Part shown: positions 1 to 5,089 of the stretch, in pieces | Position numbering within the stretch: position 1 is the stretch's first letter | How the letters are laid out: each line of letters begins with the position of its first letter | Assembly (NCBI GenBank): GCA_041584475.1 | Contig: JBFHDX010000138.1 | Location: 1 to 8,994, forward strand | Source: JBFHDX01 sp041584475 | Lineage (GTDB): Bacteria; Pseudomonadota; Alphaproteobacteria; UBA8366; JADFVY01 | Reading direction: 5' to 3' | Length of the DNA: 8,994 bases | Translations under genes and position numbers: made by a program | Notes under the pieces: model-generated | What the model was told of the DNA's origin: nothing | Database searches by the model: none | The model's input: the letters and a program-made list of their open reading frames with translations, nothing else

Positions 1-32
1 TCGGCACAGATCCTCGCCAGGGCGTCGCTCAT
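1..32 (-). CDS. trpC: Indole-3-glycerol-phosphate synthase, amino-terminal codons only (cut by window edge)
   Basis: Only the first ten codons and part of the eleventh lie in the window. They read M-S-D-A-L-A-R-I-C-A from an ATG on the minus strand at 32-30. The ATG overlaps the trpD stop as ATGA, the usual sign of translational coupling in a trp operon. No strong ribosome binding site precedes it, which fits re-initiation by ribosomes finishing trpD. TrpC closes the ring of carboxyphenylamino-deoxyribulose phosphate to give indole-glycerol phosphate. The identification rests on the short peptide, which resembles alphaproteobacterial TrpC starts, and on position directly after trpD. No catalytic residue is visible. 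Confidence 0.62.
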   Translation of the reverse strand, partial: MSDALARICA

Positions 33-1069
33 TCCGTTGCTGCCCCGAGGCCGGTGATCGAAACCAGCTTGTCGAGCGTCGCCTTGGCGGCGCCGGAATC
101 GATCGAGCGGGCGGCAAGGGCCGCCCCTTCCCGAAGATCACCCGCCTTGCCGGCAACGACGAGCGACGCCGCCGCATTCAGCAGGACGATATCGCGGTAT
201 GCGCCGGCTTCGCCCGACAGCAGCGCCCTCATTGCCGCAGCATTTTCCTCCGGAGAGCCGCCCTTCAAGTCCTGAGGACGCGCCTTGGCTACGCCGGCAT
301 CCTCGGGGCCGATCTCGAAAGTGGACAGTGCGCCATCCCGGTACTCTGCCACCCACGATTGCGCTGTCGTTGTCAGCTCGTCGAGACCATCGCTGCCATG
401 TACCACCCAGGCGCGGTCCGCGCCGAGATTGCCAAGCACCTCGGCCATCGGCTCGATCCAGTGCCGGGAAAAGCATCCGACCAGCAGCCGCTTGACGTTT
501 GCCGGGTTGGAGAGTGGTCCGAGTATGTTGAAAATCGTCCGGGTTCCGAGTTCGACGCGGGTTGGCCCGACATTGCGCATGGCGCCATGATGCCGCGGCG
601 CCATGAGAAAGCCGATATTCGTCTCCCGCATCGCCTGCTCGACCTTGTCGAATTCGGCCTCGACATCGACGCCCAAGGCGGTGAGCACGTCGGCCGCCCC
701 GGACTTCGACGAGAACGCCCGGTTGCCGTGCTTGGCTACCGGCACGCCGCAAGCGGCGACGACGAGGGCGGTCGCCGTCGAGACGTTGAACGTACCGGAC
801 GCGTCGCCGCCGGTTCCGACGATGTCCATCGCCCCCTCGGGCGCCTGCACGTGACGCGCCTTGGCCCGCATCGCGCTGGCGGCGCCGGTGATCTCCGCCA
901 CGGTCTCGCCGCGTACCCGAAGCGCCATCAGGAAGCCACCCATCTGCGAAGGCGTGGCGTCGCCGGACATCATGATGTCGAAGGCCATTCGGGCCTCGTC
1001 AACGCTCAGCGACTGGCCGTCGGCGACCTTCGCCAGCAACGCCCTGAAATCACCGATATCCCCGTTCAT
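29..1069 (-). CDS. trpD: Anthranilate phosphoribosyltransferase
   Basis: TrpD transfers the phosphoribosyl group of PRPP to anthranilate, the second step of tryptophan synthesis, in the cytoplasm. The 346-residue product has the usual family length. It has an amino-terminal helical part (residues 1-70), then the PRPP glycine loop GTGGD at 85-89, the K-H-G-N-R segment at 113-117, the S-S-K-S-G-A-A-D-V stretch from 120, the NILGPLSNP motif at 181-189 and the metal-binding H-G-x-D-G-x-D-E segment at 224-231. All family landmarks are present. The ATG at 1069 has AAGGG (complement of 1076-1080) six bases upstream and overlaps the trpG stop by four bases. The stop overlaps the trpC start in the same way, so trpG, trpD and trpC form one translationally coupled unit. 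Nothing suggests damage. Confidence 0.97.
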   Translation of the reverse strand: MNGDIGDFRALLAKVADGQSLSVDEARMAFDIMMSGDATPSQMGGFLMALRVRGETVAEITGAASAMRAKARHVQAPEGAMDIVGTGGDASGTFNVSTATALVVAACGVPVAKHGNRAFSSKSGAADVLTALGVDVEAEFDKVEQAMRETNIGFLMAPRHHGAMRNVGPTRVELGTRTIFNILGPLSNPANVKRLLVGCFSRHWIEPMAEVLGNLGADRAWVVHGSDGLDELTTTAQSWVAEYRDGALSTFEIGPEDAGVAKARPQDLKGGSPEENAAAMRALLSGEAGAYRDIVLLNAAASLVVAGKAGDLREGAALAARSIDSGAAKATLDKLVSITGLGAATE

Positions 1070-1650
1070 GCCGTTCCCTTGTGCCCGGTCACCCTGAGAA
1101 AATTCTTCAGCAACGCATGACCGTGATCCGTGGCGATGCTCTCCGGATGGAACTGGACCCCGTGTACCGCCATGTCTCTGTGTTGCAGGCCCATGATCAG
1201 GCCATCATCGGTTTCCGCGGTCACCTCCAGACAATCCGGCAGCCCGTCACGTTGGACGATCAACGAGTGATACCGCGTCGCCGCAAGCGGATCGGGAAGG
1301 CCGGCAAACACGCCACCGCGGCGATGATGGATCTCGCTTACCTTACCGTGCATCGGCAGCGGGGCGCGGACGACACGACCGCCGAACGCCTGGCCGATCG
1401 CCTGGTGCCCGAGGCAGACGCCCAACAGCGGCACCTTGCCGGCGGCAGCGCTGACGAGGGCGAGGCAGATCCCGGCGCGATCGGGATCGCACGGTCCTGG
1501 CGAAATGACGATCCCCTGGGGTCGAAGCGACAGGGCCTCGTCAACGGTAATGGCATCGTTCCGCCGCACGGATACGTCGGCCCCGAGCTCGCCGAGGAAA
1601 TGGACGAGGTTGTAGGTGAAGCTGTCGTAATTGTCGATTAGCAAAAACAT
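1066..1650 (-). CDS. trpG: Anthranilate synthase component II (glutamine amidotransferase)
   Basis: TrpG hydrolyses glutamine and passes ammonia to TrpE, which uses it on chorismate. The 194-residue product is a stand-alone class I amidotransferase. It has the opening NYDSFTYN motif (residues 7-14), the oxyanion S-P-G-P segment at 50-53, the nucleophile C79 in GVCLGHQ (77-83), HGK at 101-103, and the catalytic H168 and E170 in QFHPES. The start at 1650 has AAGGG (complement of 1657-1661) six bases upstream. It is the first gene of a trpG-trpD-trpC unit and sits apart from trpE, which lies about 5 kb away on the same strand. PabA is the close alternative: one amidotransferase often serves both pathways. 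Context with trpD and trpC favours TrpG, but a dual role cannot be excluded. It is not the TrpE-TrpG fusion seen in rhizobia. Confidence 0.95.
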   Translation of the reverse strand: MFLLIDNYDSFTYNLVHFLGELGADVSVRRNDAITVDEALSLRPQGIVISPGPCDPDRAGICLALVSAAAGKVPLLGVCLGHQAIGQAFGGRVVRAPLPMHGKVSEIHHRRGGVFAGLPDPLAATRYHSLIVQRDGLPDCLEVTAETDDGLIMGLQHRDMAVHGVQFHPESIATDHGHALLKNFLRVTGHKGTA

Positions 1651-1699
1651 TTCAGACCCTTAGCCCACCGTCCTCACGACGGGCGCGCGAAACCGCCGC

Positions 1700-1705
1700 T
1701 TTATA
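1700..1705 (-). promoter_or_regulatory. Candidate -10 box of the trpGDC promoter
   Basis: The minus strand reads TATAAA here, about 50 bases before the trpG start codon, in an otherwise GC-rich stretch. With a 17-base spacer the -35 hexamer would be TTCCGT (complement of 1723-1728), a weak match lying inside the palindrome at 1713-1728. A better hexamer, TTGCTT (complement of 1727-1732), would need a 21-base spacer. The -10 is convincing and the -35 is not, so an activator or a repressor-controlled weak promoter is possible. A promoter is expected here because the gene upstream of trpG is on the other strand. Confidence 0.4.
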
Positions 1706-1712
1706 GCAGGCT

Positions 1713-1728
1713 TTCCGAAGCTACGGAA
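1713..1728. promoter_or_regulatory. Near-perfect 16-base palindrome in the trpG upstream region, possible operator
   Basis: The sequence TTCCGAAGCTACGGAA is self-complementary except for one A-A pair. It occupies the place of the -35 box and spacer of the candidate trpGDC promoter. Its TTCC...GGAA outer arms resemble those of the copper box at 1787-1803, but the distance between the arms is eight bases rather than seven. It could be an operator for a trp regulator, a second metal-regulator site or chance. Symmetry and position are seen; function is inferred. Confidence 0.35.
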
Positions 1729-1741
1729 GCAAGCGGGAAAT

Positions 1742-1763
1742 CAGTAAATTCTAATGTTTACAG
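1742..1763. repeat. AT-rich inverted repeat in the divergent intergenic region
   Basis: CAGTAAA (1742-1748) and TTTACAG (1757-1763) are inverted copies with one mismatched pair and an eight-base loop. They lie in the most AT-rich stretch of the window (about 1738-1785), just upstream of the copper promoter. It could be an upstream promoter element, an intrinsic bend or a weak binding site. No run of T follows the arms, so an ordinary terminator is unlikely. Confidence 0.3.
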
Positions 1764-1781
1764 TTTTTGGAAAGTTTGGCA

Positions 1782-1812
1782 TTGACCTTCCAGCGTCTGG
1801 AAGCCTTATCTG
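1782..1812 (+). promoter_or_regulatory. CueR-type copper-responsive promoter of copZ-copA-cueR
   Basis: A -35 box TTGACC (1782-1787) and a -10 box TATCTG (1807-1812) are separated by 19 bases, the over-long spacer typical of promoters activated by MerR-family regulators. In and next to the spacer is a perfect dyad, CTTCCAG-CGT-CTGGAAG (1787-1803), centred on the eighth spacer base. This matches the arrangement I recall for the Escherichia coli copA promoter bound by CueR, including TTCC and GGAA arms seven bases apart. Transcription would start near 1819, about 40 bases before copZ. The third gene downstream encodes a CueR protein, so autoregulated, Cu(I)-induced expression is the natural reading. 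Spacing and symmetry are seen directly; regulation is inferred. Confidence 0.85.
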
Positions 1813-1843
1813 ATATCGCACGAGCAAGATTGCCATCCAAGCC

Positions 1844-1850
1844 AAGGAGA
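1844..1850 (+). promoter_or_regulatory. Ribosome binding site of copZ
   Basis: AAGGAGA lies eight bases before the ATG at 1859 and supports that start for a very small gene. Confidence 0.8.
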
Positions 1851-1858
1851 TCTCCCGC

Positions 1859-2083
1859 ATGTCCGAAAAGACGACGCTCAGCGTCACGCTGAAGGTTGAG
1901 GGAATGAGCTGTGAGCACTGTGTCGGTCGCGTGCAAAAAGCGCTCGATGCAACCCCCGGCGTTGTTGCGGCAACCGTCGATTTGGCGGCGGGGACGGCCT
2001 CGGTGCAGATCGTCGACGACGCCGGAAGCGGCGACGTGATCGCGGCGATCGAGAAGGCGGGCTATGCGGCCAGAACCCCCTGA
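1859..2083 (+). CDS. copZ: CopZ-like Cu(I) chaperone, single heavy-metal-associated domain
   Basis: The 74-residue product is one heavy-metal-associated (ferredoxin-like beta-alpha-beta-beta-alpha-beta) domain and nothing else. It has the metal site G-M-S-C-E-H-C with cysteines at 18 and 21, and ends with the characteristic K-A-G-Y-A near residue 70. Proteins of this family bind one Cu(I) between the two cysteines in the cytoplasm and hand it to the P-type ATPase or to the sensor. It is the first gene of the copper operon, with a strong ribosome binding site and a CueR-type promoter. copA begins inside its last codons. The histidine between the cysteines also occurs in some chaperones of the CopZ group; mercury-binding MerP is an alternative family member but does not fit the neighbours. 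Confidence 0.93.
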   Translation: MSEKTTLSVTLKVEGMSCEHCVGRVQKALDATPGVVAATVDLAAGTASVQIVDDAGSGDVIAAIEKAGYAARTP

Positions 2084-4574
2084 ATCCGGGCGAGCCGCAA
2101 CGATGCAGGAGATCACGGCAGCAGAAGCGACGCGCGCGGCGGCCATCGCGGATGCGTCGGCCGACGTGGCGCGCGCCAGGTTGAAGATCGCGGGCATGAC
2201 GTGCGGCGCCTGTGTCGGCCACGTCGAACGTGCGCTCAAGTCCGTCCCCGGCGTCACCGATGCGTCGGTCAATCTGGCCACCGAGACGGCGGATATCGAC
2301 TATGCCGGCAACACCGATGTCGAACGCCTGGTCGATGCCGTCGAAGATGCCGGATACGGGGTCGTCCGCAGCGATCTGACGCTGACCGTCACCGGGATGA
2401 CGTGCGCGGCCTGTGTCGGGCATGTGGAGCGCGCGTTGACCGGGGTTCCCGGCGTGGTCGAGGCGAGCGTCAATCTGGCGACCGAAACGGCACGGATCGT
2501 GGCAGCGGGGGTCGAACCGGCGGCGCTGATTGCTGCGGTCGAGCGAGCCGGATACGGGGCGTCGCTGGCGGACGATGGTGCGCGCGACGAGGCCCGACAG
2601 GCCGCCGCCGACCGCCGCGAGATGCTGGTCGTCGTGGCCGCCGCACTGCTCTCGTTGCCGCTCGTGCTTCCCATGTTGGGCGGGGTGGCGGGGCTCGATC
2701 TGGCCCTGCCAGGACTCTGGCAGTTCGGCGTCGGCGCTGTCGTCCAGTTCCTGATCGGCTGGAGCTTTTACGTCGGTGCCTGGAAGGCCGTCAGGTCTGG
2801 CACCGGGACGATGGATCTGCTGGTGGCGCTGGGAACCTCCGCCGCCTTCGGCCTCAGCACCTACAATCTGTTCGTCGTGCCGGCTGCGTGGGAACCCCAC
2901 CTGTACTATGAGGCATCGGCGGTCATCATAACGCTCGTCAAACTCGGGAAGTGGCTGGAGGCGCGCGCCCGCAGGGGTACATCGGCGGCGATCCGCCAAC
3001 TCATGCGCCTGCGGCCGGAACAGGCGCACGTGGAACGCGACGGAGAACTGGTGACGGTTTCGGCCACGGCGGTGCGGACGGGCGAGGTGGTGGTCGTCCG
3101 GCCGGGCGAACGAATCCCGGTCGACGGACTCGTCCTGAGCGGCGAGAGCGCGGTCGACGAGTCGCTGCTGACCGGCGAGAGCATTCCGGTCAGCAAGGGG
3201 CCGAACGACCGGGTCACCGGCGGCAGCGTCAATGGTGACGGCGTCCTGCGTGTCGAGACGACGACGGTCGGCAAGGCCTCGATGCTCGAGCGGATCATTG
3301 CGCTGGTCGAAAACGCGCAGGCGGCGAAGCCACCCGTTCAACGCATGGTCGACAGGGTGACGCACGTCTTCGTGCCGTCGGTCGTCGGTGTCGCCGCGGT
3401 TACGGCGGTCGCTTGGTTTGCCGCCGGCGGCACGCTCGAGCAAAGCGTCATCGCAGCGGTCTCTGTTCTGGTCATCGCTTGTCCCTGCGCGCTCGGACTT
3501 GCGACGCCGACGGCCATCATGGCCGGCACCGGGGCGGCGGCGCGGGCCGGCATCCTGATCAAGGATGTCGAAGCGCTCGAGCGTGCGGGTGGCGTCGACA
3601 CGCTGATCTTCGACAAGACGGGCACGTTGACCCGGGGACAGCCCGTGGTGACCGACGTTTTGACGATCGGTGAATTCGACGAGAACGATCTGCTGCGACT
3701 CGTCGCGTCCGCCCAGCAAGGCAGCGAACACCCGTTGGCGAAAGCGATTCTCGCACACGCCGAGCAGCAGGGTGTGGCCTTGTCGGCATTGGGCAGCTTC
3801 AGCCGGATCGGGGGCAGGGGCCTGACCGCGCGGGTCGACGACGAGAGCCTGTGGATCGGCAATCGAAGCCTCATGGATGAGGCCGGTGCGGATACCGCGC
3901 AGCTGGAACAACGCGTCGCCGCGCTGGAGCAGGACGGCAAGACCGTCATGTGGGCCGCCAACGGCAACGGCGAATTGCTCGGCGCGGTGGCCGTCGCCGA
4001 TCCGTTGCGTCCGGAAGCATTCGAAGCGCTGCGCATCCTGCAGCGGCGGGGGATCGGCGTCATGATGCTCACGGGCGACAACGAGCGTACCGCCGCCGCC
4101 ATCGCCGCACGTCTGGGCCTCGACGATTTTCGCGCCGAGGTCCTGCCGGGCGACAAGGCGGCCGCGGTCGCCGCGCTGCGTGCCGATGGCAAGATCGTTG
4201 CGATGGTCGGTGACGGCGTCAATGATGCGCCCGCACTGGCGGCCGCCGACCTGGGCCTTGCGATGGGCAGCGGCGCCGATATCGCGATGGAGGTCGCCGG
4301 TATCACGCTGATGCGGCCGGATCCGAGACTCGCGGCCGATGCCATCGCAGTGAGCCGTGCCACGGGCCGCAAGATCTATCAGAACCTGTTCTGGGCCTTC
4401 ATCTACAACGTCGTCGGAATACCGCTGGCAGCGTTCGGCTATCTCAGCCCGATCGTCGCGGGGGCGGCGATGGCCTTCAGCAGCGTGAGCGTCGTCAGCA
4501 ACGCGTTGCTCTTGCGGTCGTGGCGGGCTGCCGCGTCGAAGCGGGACGCGGACAGCGAAGCCGAGCGGCGTTGA
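2064..4574 (+). CDS. copA: Cu(I)-exporting P1B-type ATPase with two metal-binding domains
   Basis: This inner-membrane pump uses ATP to drive Cu(I), and probably Ag(I), out of the cytoplasm. The 836 residues contain two heavy-metal-associated domains with C47/C50 and C114/C117, membrane helices from about 187, the actuator T-G-E at 370-372, and the C-P-C transport site at 473-475. They also contain the phosphorylation loop DKTGT with D517, the H556-P557 pair of the nucleotide-binding domain, TGDN at 670-673 and GDGVND at 716-721. Y781-N782 and M803-x-x-S806-S807 in the last two helices are the signature of the Cu(I) subgroup. The ATG at 2064 overlaps copZ by 20 bases and has AAGG six bases upstream. 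An in-frame ATG at 2103 (13 residues shorter, after the copZ stop) is an equally usable start. All catalytic residues are present. Confidence 0.96.
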   Translation: MRPEPPESGRAATMQEITAAEATRAAAIADASADVARARLKIAGMTCGACVGHVERALKSVPGVTDASVNLATETADIDYAGNTDVERLVDAVEDAGYGVVRSDLTLTVTGMTCAACVGHVERALTGVPGVVEASVNLATETARIVAAGVEPAALIAAVERAGYGASLADDGARDEARQAAADRREMLVVVAAALLSLPLVLPMLGGVAGLDLALPGLWQFGVGAVVQFLIGWSFYVGAWKAVRSGTGTMDLLVALGTSAAFGLSTYNLFVVPAAWEPHLYYEASAVIITLVKLGKWLEARARRGTSAAIRQLMRLRPEQAHVERDGELVTVSATAVRTGEVVVVRPGERIPVDGLVLSGESAVDESLLTGESIPVSKGPNDRVTGGSVNGDGVLRVETTTVGKASMLERIIALVENAQAAKPPVQRMVDRVTHVFVPSVVGVAAVTAVAWFAAGGTLEQSVIAAVSVLVIACPCALGLATPTAIMAGTGAAARAGILIKDVEALERAGGVDTLIFDKTGTLTRGQPVVTDVLTIGEFDENDLLRLVASAQQGSEHPLAKAILAHAEQQGVALSALGSFSRIGGRGLTARVDDESLWIGNRSLMDEAGADTAQLEQRVAALEQDGKTVMWAANGNGELLGAVAVADPLRPEAFEALRILQRRGIGVMMLTGDNERTAAAIAARLGLDDFRAEVLPGDKAAAVAALRADGKIVAMVGDGVNDAPALAAADLGLAMGSGADIAMEVAGITLMRPDPRLAADAIAVSRATGRKIYQNLFWAFIYNVVGIPLAAFGYLSPIVAGAAMAFSSVSVVSNALLLRSWRAAASKRDADSEAERR
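2193..2291 (+). repeat. First copy of the metal-binding-domain direct repeat in copA
   Basis: This 99-base stretch encodes residues 44-76 of CopA. It is an imperfect direct repeat of 2394-2492, exactly 201 bases downstream. The two copies share G-M-T-C-x-A-C-V-G-H-V-E-R-A-L and, after a variable patch, A-S-V-N-L-A-T-E-T-A. Their closeness suggests duplication of the domain within this gene or strong constraint on the domain surface. Confidence 0.7.
2394..2492 (+). repeat. Second copy of the metal-binding-domain direct repeat in copA
   Basis: Partner of 2193-2291; encodes CopA residues 111-143. Most differences between the copies are at third codon positions, so protein similarity is higher than DNA similarity. 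Confidence 0.7.
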
Positions 4575-4576
4575 AC

Positions 4577-4583
4577 GGAGGAA
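4577..4583 (+). promoter_or_regulatory. Ribosome binding site of cueR
   Basis: GGAGGAA stands in the 13-base gap between the copA stop and the cueR ATG at 4588. It fixes the cueR start and gives strong independent translation within the operon. Confidence 0.8.
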
Positions 4584-4587
4584 CGAC

Positions 4588-4989
4588 ATGAATATCGGTA
4601 TCGCGGCACAACGCTCGGGCGTCAGTGCCAAGACGATCCGCTATTACGAGAGCATCGGCCTGATCCCGCAGGCCGGGCGCACCGATGGCGGCTATCGCAC
4701 CTATTCCGAGCAGGACGTGGCCAATCTGCGCTTCATCCAGCATGCGCGAGGCCTCGGTTTCAGCATCAAGGACGTAGGTCGTTTGCTCGATCTGTGGCGT
4801 GACAAGGACCGCGTCAGCGCGGACGTGAGAGCCCTTGCGATGGCGCACGTCGCCGAGATCGATCGTAAGCTCGACGAGCTTCAGCGCATGCGTGATACGC
4901 TGATCGACTTGACGCGGCGCTGCCATGGCGACGATCGGCCGGACTGCCCGATCCTCGACGAGCTGGCGGGCGTGACGGTGGACGCCTGA
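4588..4989 (+). CDS. cueR: CueR/HmrR-type Cu(I)-sensing MerR-family transcriptional activator
   Basis: The 133-residue protein has a MerR winged-helix amino terminus (about residues 1-70, with the K-T-I-R-Y-Y-E helix at 15-21 and the G-G-Y-R-T-Y wing at 34-39), a long dimerisation helix (about 80-108) and a short metal-binding loop. C112 and C120 enclose seven residues and sit at the same positions as the two Cu(I) ligands of Escherichia coli CueR. S77 occupies the position that marks +1 metal selectivity, where divalent-metal sensors have cysteine. The protein would bind the 19-base spacer promoter at 1782-1812, bending it when Cu(I) or Ag(I) is bound. It is the last gene of the copper operon, so the circuit is autoregulatory. 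Mercury, zinc and cadmium sensors of the family are excluded by these residues. HmrR is the common rhizobial name for the same type. Confidence 0.95.
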   Translation: MNIGIAAQRSGVSAKTIRYYESIGLIPQAGRTDGGYRTYSEQDVANLRFIQHARGLGFSIKDVGRLLDLWRDKDRVSADVRALAMAHVAEIDRKLDELQRMRDTLIDLTRRCHGDDRPDCPILDELAGVTVDA

Positions 4990-5047
4990 TCGGAGCCGGT
5001 GCGTCTGGCAGGCGAAATCTATACGAATTGGAAACTGTTGGAACGTA

Positions 5048-5058
5048 AGGATGATCCT
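5048..5058. promoter_or_regulatory. Short perfect palindrome upstream of the deacetylase gene
   Basis: AGGAT-G-ATCCT is a perfect five-base dyad in the 100-base gap after cueR. I see no convincing -35/-10 pair and no run of T after a hairpin in this gap, so neither a clear promoter nor a clear terminator separates cueR from the next gene. The palindrome is short enough to be chance. Confidence 0.2.
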
Positions 5059-5089
5059 CTGTAACCTGTAGGTGGCGGGTACGGAGGAC

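Noticed and set aside
359..1120. A 253-codon plus-strand open frame opposite trpD
   Set aside because: It is antisense to conserved trpD codons, shows no family resemblance and no ribosome binding site of note. It is typical high-GC shadow coding.
1081..1641. A 186-codon plus-strand open frame opposite trpG
   Set aside because: Mirror of trpG with its start and stop inside that gene; no motif and no regulatory signal.
1884..4631. A 915-codon open frame antisense to the copper genes
   Set aside because: It is the mirror of copA in GC-rich DNA, rich in arginine, histidine and aspartate with no recognisable motif. The plus strand has complete P-type ATPase motifs in order.
4984..5013. GCCTG...CAGGC inverted repeat after cueR as a terminator
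   Set aside because: Five-base arms, a 20-base loop and no T-run make an intrinsic terminator improbable.
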